Source: Bradyrhizobium retamae
GTDB lineage: Bacteria; Pseudomonadota; Alphaproteobacteria; Rhizobiales; Xanthobacteraceae
Assembly: GCF_001440415.1 (NCBI RefSeq)
Contig: NZ_LLYA01000158.1
Span: forward strand, 1-64,000
DNA: 64,000 nt
Reading direction: 5' to 3'
Numbering within the stretch: the first letter of the stretch is position 1; the number at the start of each line of letters is the position of its first letter. A program made the translations under genes and the position numbers. The notes beneath the pieces were generated by a model. The model was not told the origin of the DNA, ran no database searches, and worked only from the letters and a program-made list of their open reading frames with translations. Below are positions 52,731-61,527 of this stretch, in pieces.

Positions 52731-53159
52731 TCAGCCCACGCTGGCCTTCAGTCCGGCAGCCTCGATGCCGGCGACGGCGCAGATTTCGTCATTGTCGGAG
52801 GTGTCGCCGCTGACGCCGACGGCGCCGAGCAGGCCGCCGTCACCCTGGATCAGCACGCCGCCCGGCACTGGCACCAGGCGACCTTGCGCCAGCGCGTTCA
52901 CCGCGCTGACAAAGTAGGCCTGTTCTTGCGCGCGCTGGAACAACGCCCGCGATCCCATGCCCATCGCAAGTGCGCCATAGGCCTTGCCGTGTGCAATCTC
53001 GGCCCGCATCAGGCTGGTGCCGTCCTGCGCCGCCGTGACCTTCACGCAGCCGCGGGCGTCCAGAATGGTGATGACCAGCGGCTTCAGCTTCTTCTCGACG
53101 CCTTTGGCAAGCGCGGCATCGAGAATCTTGCGGGCGACGTCGAGAGTGAGCTCAGCCAT
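52731..53159 (-). CDS. GlcG/HbpS-family protein
   Basis: 142 residues. TLDVARKILDAALAKGVEKK, VTILDARGCVKVTAAQDGTS and GRLVPVPGGVLIQGDGGLLG are the GlcG/HbpS (PduO-C-like) signature. Such proteins bind haem or cobalamin-like ligands or serve as poorly understood partners of glycolate-oxidase loci. Follows the FAD/Fe-S dehydrogenase by 28 bases on the same strand, matching a glc-type arrangement. Confidence 0.85.
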   Translation of the reverse strand: MAELTLDVARKILDAALAKGVEKKLKPLVITILDARGCVKVTAAQDGTSLMRAEIAHGKAYGALAMGMGSRALFQRAQEQAYFVSAVNALAQGRLVPVPGGVLIQGDGGLLGAVGVSGDTSDNDEICAVAGIEAAGLKASVG

Positions 53160-53187
53160 AAATGAATTCCTTTGCGATTAGGCGGGA

Positions 53188-56130
53188 TTAACGGTTGGAT
53201 TGCGCGCTGTCGAGGCTCATCGCCAGTACGCGGGAGACGTGAAGCGGTGCACGGTTCGTGCCATCCTTGATCTGATGGCGGCATGAGGTGCCGTCGGCAA
53301 CGATCAGCGTGGCGGTATCGGCGCGGCGCACCGCCGGTAGCAGCGACAGTTCAGCCATCCCCATCGAGGCCTGATAGGTGTCGGCGCCGTAGCCGAAGGC
53401 GCCAGCCATGCCGCAGCAGCTCGACTCGATAGTTTCGACACCGAGCTCGGGAATGAGACGCAGCACCTTCTCGACAGGCTTGAGTGCGCCGAATGATTTT
53501 TGGTGGCAGTGCCCATGCACCAACGCTTTCGTCGGCATGGCGCCAAGCGGCAGCTTGAGGCGGCCGGCTTCGGCCTCGCGTACCAGGAATTCCTCGAACA
53601 GCAATGCGTGCGCGCTGACGCTCTTGGCATCATTGTCCGATCGCAGCGAGAGCAATTCGTCGCGCAGCGTCAGGAGACAGCTCGGCTCCAGTCCGACGAT
53701 TGGCACGCCGCGTGCAGCGAATGGCGCATAGGTGACGACCAGCCGGTTCAATTCGCTGCGCGCCTGATCGACCAGACCCGCCGAAAGGAAGGTTCGCCCG
53801 CAGCACAGCGGGCGGTCGCCCTCCGTGGGCCCTGGAATGTGCACGCGGTATCCGCCCTCAACCAGCACACGCAAGGCGGCATCGAGATTCTCGCGCTCAT
53901 AGATGCGATTAAACGTGTCGGCGAACAGCACGACCTCGCGGCCATCTGCCGGACCGAAGACCTCGGCTTCCGGCTTGAATACGTCGCGGCGGAACGCGGG
54001 CAGGGCGCGCTTCGCGCTGATGCCGGCAAATTTCTCGAACAATTTGCGCAATAGCGGACTGCTGTTGCGGCAGTTGGCGATCGAAGCGAAGCGGGACGCC
54101 AGGTCCGCGTAGCGCGGCAGATAGCCGACCAGCCGGTCGCGCAACGAAAGACCATGTTTTGCCGCGCGTGCAGCCAGCACCTCGATCTTCATCTTGGCCA
54201 TGTCGACGCCCGTCGGGCATTCATGACGACAAGCCTTGCAGGACACGCAGAGTTTCAGCGTCTCCATCATTTCATCCGAAGCCAGCGCGTCAGGACCCAA
54301 CTGTCCCGAGATCGCCAGCCGCAGCGTATTGGCGCGGCCTCGCGTGACGTCCTTCTCATTGCGGGTCGCGCGATAGGACGGGCACATCACACCACCCTCG
54401 AGCTTCCGGCAGGCGCCGTTGTTGTTGCACATCTCGACTGCGCCCTGAAAGCCGCCGCCGGCGCCGGGATAAGCCGACCAGTCGAGCGCGGTCTTTAGTT
54501 CGGCGACGCGATAGTCCGGCCGATAACGGAACAGCGAACGGTCGTCCATCTTCGGCGGATCGACGATCTTGCCGGGATTGAGCAAATTGTCCGGGTCGAA
54601 GCGCTGCTTGACCTCCCTGAAATCGGCAACAATGCGCGAGCCGAACATCGCTTCGTGAAATTCGGAGCGAACCAGTCCGTCGCCATGCTCGCCGGAGTGC
54701 GAGCCCTTGTACTCGCGCACCATCTCGAATGTCTCTTCGGCGATGGCGCGCATCGCCTTGACGTCCTTCTCAAGCTTCAAATTGAGGACGGGCCGCACAT
54801 GCAGGCAGCCTTCGGAGGCATGCGCATACATGGTGCCGCGCGTGCCGTGCTTGGCGAAGATGGCGTTGAGCCGCTCGGTGTAGTCGGCGAGGTGCGGCAG
54901 TGGCACGGCGCAATCCTCGACGAAGGAGACAGGCTTGCCCTCCTGCTTCATCGACATCATCACGTTAAGGCCGGCGGCGCGGAAATCGGCGATGCCAGTC
55001 TGCAAGCTTGGCTCCGTGATCTCGACCACGCCGCCCCATTTGCGCTGCGGCCTGTCCCAGCCAAAGCCGAGATCGGCCATCAATTCGCCGAGCTGTTTCA
55101 GGCGATGCAAATTCTCGGCCTGATCTTCCTCGGCGAATTCGACGACCAGCACCGCATCGGGATCGCCGCGCACCGCCGTGGCGATGATCGGCTGGAACAT
55201 CGCGATCTCGCGGCCGAGCGCAATCATGGTGCGGTCGACCAGTTCCACCGCGATCGGCCGCAGCTTCACCAGATGCTGGGCTGCATCCATCGCCTCGTAG
55301 AAGCTGCCGAAATGGCAGACGCCGAGCACCTTGTTGCCGATCACAGGCCACAGCTTGAGCTCGACCTGCGTTGTGAAGGCAAGCGTGCCCTCGGAGCCGA
55401 CCAACAGATGAGCCATGTTGTTCGGCGCATTGCTCGGCACCAGCGCATCGAGATTGTAGCCGCCGACGCGGCGCTGCACCTTTGGAAACCGCTCGGATAT
55501 CTTGGCGGCCTCGCGCTCGCCGAGATCGAGCATGTCGCGGAACAGCGCAAGCCCGCTCTGGGGCGAATTCACCCGCGCGAGATCCCGCGGCACCTCGCCG
55601 AAATGCAAAAGCGTGCCGTCGGCCAGCGCCGCATCCATCGACAGCGTGTTGTCGCGCGTGGTGCCGTAACGCAGCGAACGGCCGCCGCAGGAATTGTTGC
55701 CGGCCATCCCGCCGATGGTGGCGCGGGAGGCGGTCGAGACGTCGACCGGAAACCACAGCCCGTGCTTCTTGAGCTGGCGGTTGAGATCATCGAGCACGAT
55801 GCCGGGCTCGACCACACAGGTACGGCTCTCCACATCGAGCGAGAGGATGCGGTTCAGGTGTTTGGAGAAGTCGACAACGATCCCGTCGTTGACCGTCTGG
55901 CCGCACTGCGACGTCCCGCCGCCACGCGGGGTGACGATCCGGCCCTCATCCTTCGCGATGGCAAGTGCCCGCAGCGCCTCATCCATAGTCCGGGGAACCA
56001 CCACGCCGAGCGGCAGGATTTGATAGAAGGAGGCGTCAGTCGCGTAGCGGCCGCGGTTGAACGCGTCGAACAGGACGTCGCCCGCCATGTTTGACCGCAA
56101 ACGTCGCTCAAGCGTTGAGGCGTTCTTCAT
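53188..56130 (-). CDS. FAD-linked oxidase / 4Fe-4S fusion (D-2-hydroxyacid dehydrogenase, YdiJ-like)
   Basis: About 980 residues from ATG 56130; a TTG at 56151 is possible. Domains in order: FAD-binding type 4 (IVTPRGGGTSQCGQTVNDGI, then TIGGMAGNNSCGGRSLRYGT), FAD-oxidase C-terminal, 4Fe-4S ferredoxin region (KLCVSCKACRHECPTGVDMA), and CCG domain (VHGHCHQKSFGAL, SSCCGMAGAFGYGAD). It oxidises a D-2-hydroxy acid (lactate, glycolate or 2-hydroxyglutarate class) to the 2-oxo acid, feeding quinone. Downstream of a GntR gene, with a 14-bp palindrome in the gap. Confidence 0.88.
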   Translation of the reverse strand: MKNASTLERRLRSNMAGDVLFDAFNRGRYATDASFYQILPLGVVVPRTMDEALRALAIAKDEGRIVTPRGGGTSQCGQTVNDGIVVDFSKHLNRILSLDVESRTCVVEPGIVLDDLNRQLKKHGLWFPVDVSTASRATIGGMAGNNSCGGRSLRYGTTRDNTLSMDAALADGTLLHFGEVPRDLARVNSPQSGLALFRDMLDLGEREAAKISERFPKVQRRVGGYNLDALVPSNAPNNMAHLLVGSEGTLAFTTQVELKLWPVIGNKVLGVCHFGSFYEAMDAAQHLVKLRPIAVELVDRTMIALGREIAMFQPIIATAVRGDPDAVLVVEFAEEDQAENLHRLKQLGELMADLGFGWDRPQRKWGGVVEITEPSLQTGIADFRAAGLNVMMSMKQEGKPVSFVEDCAVPLPHLADYTERLNAIFAKHGTRGTMYAHASEGCLHVRPVLNLKLEKDVKAMRAIAEETFEMVREYKGSHSGEHGDGLVRSEFHEAMFGSRIVADFREVKQRFDPDNLLNPGKIVDPPKMDDRSLFRYRPDYRVAELKTALDWSAYPGAGGGFQGAVEMCNNNGACRKLEGGVMCPSYRATRNEKDVTRGRANTLRLAISGQLGPDALASDEMMETLKLCVSCKACRHECPTGVDMAKMKIEVLAARAAKHGLSLRDRLVGYLPRYADLASRFASIANCRNSSPLLRKLFEKFAGISAKRALPAFRRDVFKPEAEVFGPADGREVVLFADTFNRIYERENLDAALRVLVEGGYRVHIPGPTEGDRPLCCGRTFLSAGLVDQARSELNRLVVTYAPFAARGVPIVGLEPSCLLTLRDELLSLRSDNDAKSVSAHALLFEEFLVREAEAGRLKLPLGAMPTKALVHGHCHQKSFGALKPVEKVLRLIPELGVETIESSCCGMAGAFGYGADTYQASMGMAELSLLPAVRRADTATLIVADGTSCRHQIKDGTNRAPLHVSRVLAMSLDSAQSNR

Positions 56131-56203
56131 CCCAAATCCAAAGTGATCCAAGAGGGGTTACCCCTTCGACACGGTTATGCACTTTTTCATCGAATGAACT
56201 AGC

Positions 56204-56217
56204 TTATGAATTCATAA
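56204..56217. promoter_or_regulatory. 14-bp perfect palindrome, likely GntR operator
   Basis: TTATGAATTCATAA lies 74 bases upstream of the ATG of the FAD/Fe-S gene and just past the GntR stop. Exact symmetry and AT content suit an FCD-type GntR site. Confidence 0.5.
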
Positions 56218-56226
56218 TCGGCAAGG

Positions 56227-56982
56227 TTAACCCTCCGCAGCCGTGGCTGCGGTGGCGTCCCGTGCTTCAGCCAAGTGCTCGATAGCGGCGGTCCGCTTGT
56301 TACGCAAATGCTGGAACAGGATGTCGCTCAACTCGCTTCCGGCGCGGCGCCGCAGCGCATCCAGGATCGCTTCGTGCTCGCGCATGGCCTCTGCCCAGCG
56401 CTGCCGCTTGCGGGCAAAGTTAGCGGAGTAGCGGACACGGCGAATCCGGCCGGCGAAGTTGGCGTAGGCCGTGCGCAGGGTCTCGTTGCGCGCGGCGGTG
56501 ACGATGCTCTCGTGGATGCGCTGGTTGATCTGAAAATAGCCCTGCATGTCGCGGTGCAGGTAGTGGCCGTACATTTTGTAGTGCAGCCGCTCGATTTCCA
56601 CGATTTCCTCGTCGGTGATGGCTTCGCAGGCAAGGCGCCCGGCCAGGCTTTCCAGACCGGCCATCACGTCGAAAAGCTCCTCCAGGTCGCGCTGGCTAAG
56701 CTGGCGTATCCGCGCGCCGCGGTTGGGCAGGAGTTCGATCAGGCCCTCTGCGGCCAGAACTTTCAGCGCCTCGCGCAGCGGCGTTCTTGAAATGCCGAGC
56801 ATTTGGCAGAGCTGCCGTTCCGGAACCCGCGCGCCTTCCGGGATGTTGCCTTCAACCACATAGTCGCGAAGGCGCAGCAAAGTTTCCCCGTGCAGTGACG
56901 CTTCCTGCCGGTCTATGCCGTTGCCGGACGCGGATTGGGCGATCGGCGCCCCAGCTTCGGGAATCGTGGATTTCATTTGCAT
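56227..56982 (-). CDS. GntR/FCD-family regulator
   Basis: 251 residues. Winged HTH (VPERQLCQMLGISRTPLREA, EGLIELLPNRGARIRQLSQR) and an FCD domain (FDVMAGLESLAGRLACEAIT, FQINQRIHESIVTAARNETL). Flanked by the hydroxyacid dehydrogenase it probably controls (same strand) and the divergent aminotransferase pair. Ligand presumably a hydroxy- or oxo-acid. Confidence 0.88.
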   Translation of the reverse strand: MQMKSTIPEAGAPIAQSASGNGIDRQEASLHGETLLRLRDYVVEGNIPEGARVPERQLCQMLGISRTPLREALKVLAAEGLIELLPNRGARIRQLSQRDLEELFDVMAGLESLAGRLACEAITDEEIVEIERLHYKMYGHYLHRDMQGYFQINQRIHESIVTAARNETLRTAYANFAGRIRRVRYSANFARKRQRWAEAMREHEAILDALRRRAGSELSDILFQHLRNKRTAAIEHLAEARDATAATAAEG

Positions 56983-57109
56983 AACAGTAGTTTGCGAAAT
57001 TTACGGCGTCGACGCTCTAAATCGAATTCCAAATTAGCATTGAAAATATAAAAAATGAATGCAAAATGAGGCTGGCATTACCAAGAAGTGGACCTGGTGG
57101 GAGGTTTTC

Positions 57110-58312
57110 ATGCAGCAAGGACGGCACTTTCTTCAGATTCCGGGGCCGAGTCCGGTTCCGGACCGCGTTCTTCGCGCGATGGACATGCCCGTGATCGACC
57201 ACCGCAGCGCCCAGTTCGCCGAACTCGGGCGGGCCGTGCTCGACGGCAGCCAGAAGATTTTCCAGACTTCGGGCCCGGTGGTGATCTTCCCGTCGTCGGG
57301 GACAGGGGCCTGGGAAGCCGCCATCGTCAACACCCTGTCGCCTGGCGACAAGGTTCTGATGGTGGAGACCGGCCATTTCGCGACCCTGTGGCGCCAGATG
57401 GCGGGACGCTGGGGAATTGACGTCGACTTCTTGCCCGGCGACTGGCGCCGTGGCGCAGACCCTGCGGTCATCGAGGAACGGCTGGCGCGCGACACATCGC
57501 ATGCGCTCAAGGCCGTGATGGTCGTCCACAACGAAACGTCGACCGGTGCGACCAGCCGGATCGGCGAAATCCGCGCCGCGATGGACCGGGTCGGTCATCC
57601 GGCCTTGCTGATGGTTGACACCATCTCTTCGCTGGGATCGGTCGAGTACCGGCACGACGAATGGAAGGTCGACGTCAGCGTAAGCTGCTCGCAGAAAGGG
57701 TTCATGTTGCCGCCCGGTTTGGGCTTCAACGCAATCTCGGACAAAGCCCGCGCTGCAGCCAAGACCAGCAAAATGCCGCGGTCGTATTGGGATTGGGAGG
57801 AAATGCTGAAGCCGAATGCGAATGGCTTCTTTCCCTATACCCCGGCGACCAACCTGCTCTACGGCCTGCGCGAGGCGATCGCGATGCTACTTGAGGAGGG
57901 GCTCGACAAGGTGTTCGCGCGCCATCAGCGGCTTGCCGCTGCTACGCGTGCCGCCGTCAATCACTGGGGACTGGAGGTGCTTTGCCAGGAGCCAAAGGAC
58001 TTTTCCCCGGTGCTCACCGCCGTGCTGATGCCGCCGGGGCATGACGCGGACCAGTTCCGCAAGGTGGTGCTCGACAACTTCAACATGTCGCTCGGCTCCG
58101 GACTGTCAAAGGTGGCAGGCAAGGTATTCCGCATCGGTCATCTCGGCGAATGCAACGAACTGACCTTGCTCGCTGCGCTGACGGGCGTGGAGATGGGATT
58201 GTCGGTCGCCGGCATTCCGTACCGGGCTGGCGGCGTCGATGCCGCGATGAAATATCTGGAGCAGCGCCCGCAAGGCAATTCCCCGGCGCATCTCAAGGTC
58301 GTCGGCAGCTAG
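57110..58312 (+). CDS. class V aminotransferase (serine-glyoxylate type), copy 1
   Basis: 400 residues from ATG 57110 with GGGAGG upstream. Fold landmarks: FLQIPGPSPVPDRVLRAMDM, VIFPSSGTGAWEAAIVNTLS, HNETSTGAT, LLMVDTISSLGSVEY, and the PLP Lys in VSCSQKGFMLPPGLGFNAIS. Transfers an amino group, probably to glyoxylate or another 2-oxo acid from serine, alanine or aspartate. Divergent from the GntR gene across 127 bp. Clearly paralogous to the next gene. Confidence 0.85.
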   Translation: MQQGRHFLQIPGPSPVPDRVLRAMDMPVIDHRSAQFAELGRAVLDGSQKIFQTSGPVVIFPSSGTGAWEAAIVNTLSPGDKVLMVETGHFATLWRQMAGRWGIDVDFLPGDWRRGADPAVIEERLARDTSHALKAVMVVHNETSTGATSRIGEIRAAMDRVGHPALLMVDTISSLGSVEYRHDEWKVDVSVSCSQKGFMLPPGLGFNAISDKARAAAKTSKMPRSYWDWEEMLKPNANGFFPYTPATNLLYGLREAIAMLLEEGLDKVFARHQRLAAATRAAVNHWGLEVLCQEPKDFSPVLTAVLMPPGHDADQFRKVVLDNFNMSLGSGLSKVAGKVFRIGHLGECNELTLLAALTGVEMGLSVAGIPYRAGGVDAAMKYLEQRPQGNSPAHLKVVGS

Positions 58313-58454
58313 CTGGCGGCTGCCGCCTGCCCTGGGGCGCTGCTCCAGCCCGGCTCCTTATGCATTGACGTGCTGTGTCCGGCGGGCGACAAGCCCGCCA
58401 AATGGTGTTATTCGAGCGCCTCGAAACGCCTAGGCTAGACCGGGAAGGACGCCC

Positions 58455-59648
58455 ATGACTGTGCATACTGGAAGGCATTTTCTGCAGATTCCGGGACCGA
58501 CCAACGTGCCGGACCGGGTGCTGCGCGCCATGGACATGCCGACCATGGACCACCGGGGTCCCGAGTTCGCCGAGGTTGGTCATGCCGTGCTGGCGGCCAT
58601 GCAGCGGGTGTTTCGCACCAAGCAGCCGGTAATCATCTATCCGTCGTCCGGCACGGGCGCATGGGAGGCGGCACTCGTCAATACGCTGCAGCCGGGCGAC
58701 AAGGTGCTTATGGCGGAGACCGGGCAGTTTGCCGTGCTGTGGCACGGCATTGCCGACAAGTTCAAGCTTGAGGTGGACTTCATTCCTGGTGACTGGCGAC
58801 GTGGCGCCGACCTTGAGCAGATCGAGGCGCGGCTGTCGGCCGACAAGGCGCACAAGATCAAGGCCGTGTGCGTGGTCCACAACGAGACCTCGACCGGCTG
58901 CGTCACCCATCCGCAGGACGTCCGCAAGATTCTCGACCGCGTCAACCATCCCGCGCTGCTGATGGTCGACACCATCTCTGGCCTGGGCTCGCTGGAATAT
59001 GAGCACGACGGCTGGGGCATCGACGTGTCGGTCGCCGGATCGCAAAAGGGCCTGATGCTGCCGCCGGGTCTCGGCTTCAACGCCATCTCGGAAAAGGCGC
59101 TAGCGGTGGCGAAGGCCAATCCCGCGATGCGCTCTTATTGGGACTGGCAGGAAGTCATCGCGATCAACAAGGCGGGCACCTGGCCCTACACGCCGGCAAC
59201 GAACCTGCTGTTCGGGCTGCGCGAAGCGGTCAAGATGCTCGAAGAGGAGGGCCTCGAGAACGTCTTCGCCCGCCACAAGCGCCACAGTGCCGCTACGCGC
59301 GCGGCCATCAAGGTATGGGGGCTGGAAACGCAATGTCAGGAGCAGGGCGCACATTCGCCCGCGCTGACCGGCGTCGTCATGCCGGAAGGCCATGACGCCG
59401 ACAACTTCCGCAAGGTCGTGCTGGAAAACTTCGACATGTCGCTCGGCACCGGCCTGAACAAGATCAAGGGCAAGGTGTTCCGGATCGGCCATATCGGACA
59501 CTTCAACGACCTGATGCTGATGGGCACGCTGTCGGGTGTCGAGATGGGTCTCGATCTCGCCAAGGTGCCGCATCGCGGCGGTGGCGTGTTGGCGGCGATG
59601 GAAGTGCTCAAGGGACGCGATGTCGTGGAGATGGCCGCCGTCGCCTGA
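58455..59648 (+). CDS. class V aminotransferase (serine-glyoxylate type), copy 2
   Basis: 397 residues, similar to copy 1 over the full length: FLQIPGPTNVPDRVLRAMDM, VIIYPSSGTGAWEAALVNTL, VSVAGSQKGLMLPPGLGFNA with the PLP Lys. Differences near the active site (AGSQKG versus CSQKG) and in the C-terminal 30 residues suggest divergent substrate use. Also close in type to aspartate-glyoxylate aminotransferase of the beta-hydroxyaspartate cycle, but that cycle's other genes are not in the window. 142 bp after copy 1, 36 before the crotonase. Confidence 0.85.
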   Translation: MTVHTGRHFLQIPGPTNVPDRVLRAMDMPTMDHRGPEFAEVGHAVLAAMQRVFRTKQPVIIYPSSGTGAWEAALVNTLQPGDKVLMAETGQFAVLWHGIADKFKLEVDFIPGDWRRGADLEQIEARLSADKAHKIKAVCVVHNETSTGCVTHPQDVRKILDRVNHPALLMVDTISGLGSLEYEHDGWGIDVSVAGSQKGLMLPPGLGFNAISEKALAVAKANPAMRSYWDWQEVIAINKAGTWPYTPATNLLFGLREAVKMLEEEGLENVFARHKRHSAATRAAIKVWGLETQCQEQGAHSPALTGVVMPEGHDADNFRKVVLENFDMSLGTGLNKIKGKVFRIGHIGHFNDLMLMGTLSGVEMGLDLAKVPHRGGGVLAAMEVLKGRDVVEMAAVA

Positions 59649-59684
59649 GCCTGTTTGACCGAAACAAAAATAGAGAGAGCTGCG

Positions 59685-60482
59685 ATGAACGCTCCGGTAG
59701 CTTCGACCGAAGACCTGATCTATTCCGTCGAGGACGGCATCGCCCGGCTGACGTTCAACCGTCCGCAGGCGCGCAACGCGCTGACCTTTGCCATGTACGA
59801 GCAGATGGCGGCGATCTGCGAGACCATCAACAATGATCGCTCGATCAAGGCGATGATCTTGACCGGCGCCGGCGACAAGGCGTTCGCATCGGGCACCGAC
59901 ATTTCGCAGTTCCGCGCCTTCAAGACCGCACAGGACGCGCTTGACTATGAGGCGCGGATCGACCGCGTGCTTGGTGCGCTGGAAGCCTGCCGGGTGCCGA
60001 CGATCGCGGCGATTGCCGGCGCCTGCACTGGCGGCGGGGCTGGGATTGCGGCGTGCTGCGACATCCGCATCGGTACCGAAACAACGCGGATGGGTTTTCC
60101 GATCGCGCGTACCCTCGGCAATTGCCTGTCGATGTCCAATATCTCCAGGCTCGTTTCGCTGGTCGGTCCGGCGCGCACAAAGGACCTGATCTTCAAGGCG
60201 CGGCTGGTCGAGGCGCCGGAAGCGCTGGCGCTCGGGCTGCTCAATGAGGTGGTGCCCGATGTCGCAACGTTGCAGCGCCGCGCCGACGAGACTGCGAAAC
60301 TCGTTGCGAGCCATGCGCCAATCACGCTCGAAGTGACCAAGGAAGCAGTGCGCCGCATCCGGCGGACATTGACGCGTGACGAGGGCGAGGACCTGATCCT
60401 GCGCGCCTATATGAGCGAAGACTTCCGCGAGGGAATGGACGCGTTCCTCAACAAGCGCTCGCCGAACTGGAAGGGCAAATAG
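59685..60482 (+). CDS. enoyl-CoA hydratase/isomerase (crotonase), second
   Basis: 265 residues from ATG 59685 behind GAGAGAG. LTFNRPQARNALTFAMYEQM, GAGDKAFASGTDISQFRAF, AGACTGGGAGIAACCDIRIG. Oxyanion glycines are present. The first acidic position in ACTGGGAGIAA is replaced, so hydratase chemistry is not assured. Follows the aminotransferases on one transcript. Confidence 0.85.
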   Translation: MNAPVASTEDLIYSVEDGIARLTFNRPQARNALTFAMYEQMAAICETINNDRSIKAMILTGAGDKAFASGTDISQFRAFKTAQDALDYEARIDRVLGALEACRVPTIAAIAGACTGGGAGIAACCDIRIGTETTRMGFPIARTLGNCLSMSNISRLVSLVGPARTKDLIFKARLVEAPEALALGLLNEVVPDVATLQRRADETAKLVASHAPITLEVTKEAVRRIRRTLTRDEGEDLILRAYMSEDFREGMDAFLNKRSPNWKGK

Positions 60483-60508
60483 GGTACCCAAGCGTTCAGA
60501 ACCGCTCA

Positions 60509-60838
60509 CTATGGCTTGGCGGCCTTTTTGGCCAATTCCATACTGAGGTCGAGCGCCGCGATACCTATTCTGTCTGAGGGCGTGGTGAGGCAACGTTGAT
60601 CCATCCACGCGATGATCGCATCGAAGTCGCCGCCACCCACCATGTCCCGCTCGCCGCTGATGTTCAGGCCGCTGATAAATCCAACCAGCCAGGATTCAAA
60701 GCTTCCTTTGACGACCGCATTCTTCTTGCGGTTGGTCCAAGCCGTGCAGGTTTGAGAGCCCGCACCAATTATTGAGGAGCCGGCGTCCGCGGTGGTGGCA
60801 AGACAAGCCAGGAGAAAACCAATCGCGAACGCTTTCAT
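60509..60838 (-). CDS. small secreted protein (Rap1a/Tai-like)
   Basis: 109 residues from ATG 60838. Sec signal MKAFAIGFLLACLATTADAG. The mature part has a Cys pair and Trp pattern (SQTCTAWTNRKKNAVVKGSF, WLVGFISGLNISG, IIAWMDQRCLTTPSDRIGIA) like Rap1a/Tai-domain periplasmic proteins. 47 bases after the collagen-like gene, same strand. Confidence 0.6.
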   Translation of the reverse strand: MKAFAIGFLLACLATTADAGSSIIGAGSQTCTAWTNRKKNAVVKGSFESWLVGFISGLNISGERDMVGGGDFDAIIAWMDQRCLTTPSDRIGIAALDLSMELAKKAAKP

Positions 60839-60885
60839 GTTTTTTCGCCGACCATTATTCGTCGGATCGCAGCGCAACCGGGCGG

Positions 60886-61257
60886 CTACTTCTTGAGGCA
60901 AAGACCGACGGCCGGACCGGTGCCGCACTTGGCGCCATCGGGAGCACCGCCGGACGGACAGAACACCGACACCAGGTTTTCATTTGCATCGCAGCCGACC
61001 TCGCCGCTGGCCTGAACCGACCTGATGGAAGTGCCAGCCGGTCCGGGATCGCCTTTCGGACCGGGCACACCCTGCGGTCCCTGTGGCCCTTGGGGACCCT
61101 GTTGCCCTTGAGGGCCGGGCACGCCTTGCAAGCCCTGTACGCCCTGCGGCCCGGCCGGTCCCTGTGGGCCGGTATCCCCTTTCGGTCCTGGATCCCGTCC
61201 GCACCCCGCGAGGGTCAGCGCCGCACCCATGAGGGCGGTCATCAAAATCCTTCTCAT
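60886..61257 (-). CDS. collagen-like repeat lipoprotein
   Basis: 123 residues. Lipobox LTLAGC with Cys19, then about 17 uninterrupted Gly-X-Y triplets (GPKGDTGPQGPAGPQGVQ ... GPKGDPGPAG), Gln- and Pro-rich, able to form a short triple helix. A Cys-containing C-terminal cap follows (EVGCDANENLVSVFCPSGGA, KCGTGPAVGLCLKK) that may be a disulfide-bonded trimerisation head. Probably an outer-membrane or periplasmic trimeric stalk. Function unknown. Confidence 0.75.
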   Translation of the reverse strand: MRRILMTALMGAALTLAGCGRDPGPKGDTGPQGPAGPQGVQGLQGVPGPQGQQGPQGPQGPQGVPGPKGDPGPAGTSIRSVQASGEVGCDANENLVSVFCPSGGAPDGAKCGTGPAVGLCLKK

Positions 61258-61390
61258 TCAGTCTCTCCTCCCGATGTTTCTGTAGCGTGCATTAAATGGG
61301 CTCACTCGCCGCCGCACAACGGAAAAGCGGCGAGATTGAATTCGGCTGTTCGTAGTAGCCGCGGCGCTCCTGCTGGAAGGATTTGCACCT

Positions 61391-61418
61391 GATGCGAAAG
61401 TCATGATGCGAAAGTCAT
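61391..61418 (+). repeat. two tandem 14-bp units
   Basis: GATGCGAAAGTCAT occurs twice in immediate succession, in the space between the collagen-like gene and the TctC-like gene. No other function is evident in this 270-bp gap. Confidence 0.6.
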
Positions 61419-61527
61419 GGGCGGCGCATTGCGGTGCAGCTTGAACTCTGATCGGTTCGCTCGCAAGATGTGGCAACCAGACAGATCTGATTTTCCAGGT
61501 CTTGCAAAATACATAGGGAAGAAACCC

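Noticed and set aside
54655..56094. 479-codon plus-strand frame
   Set aside because: Exactly antisense to the FAD/Fe-S dehydrogenase; Arg/His-rich translation without family signature. High-GC shadow frame.
57110..60482. Beta-hydroxyaspartate cycle cluster
   Set aside because: The aminotransferases resemble BhcA, but no hydroxyaspartate dehydratase, aldolase or iminosuccinate reductase gene is present.
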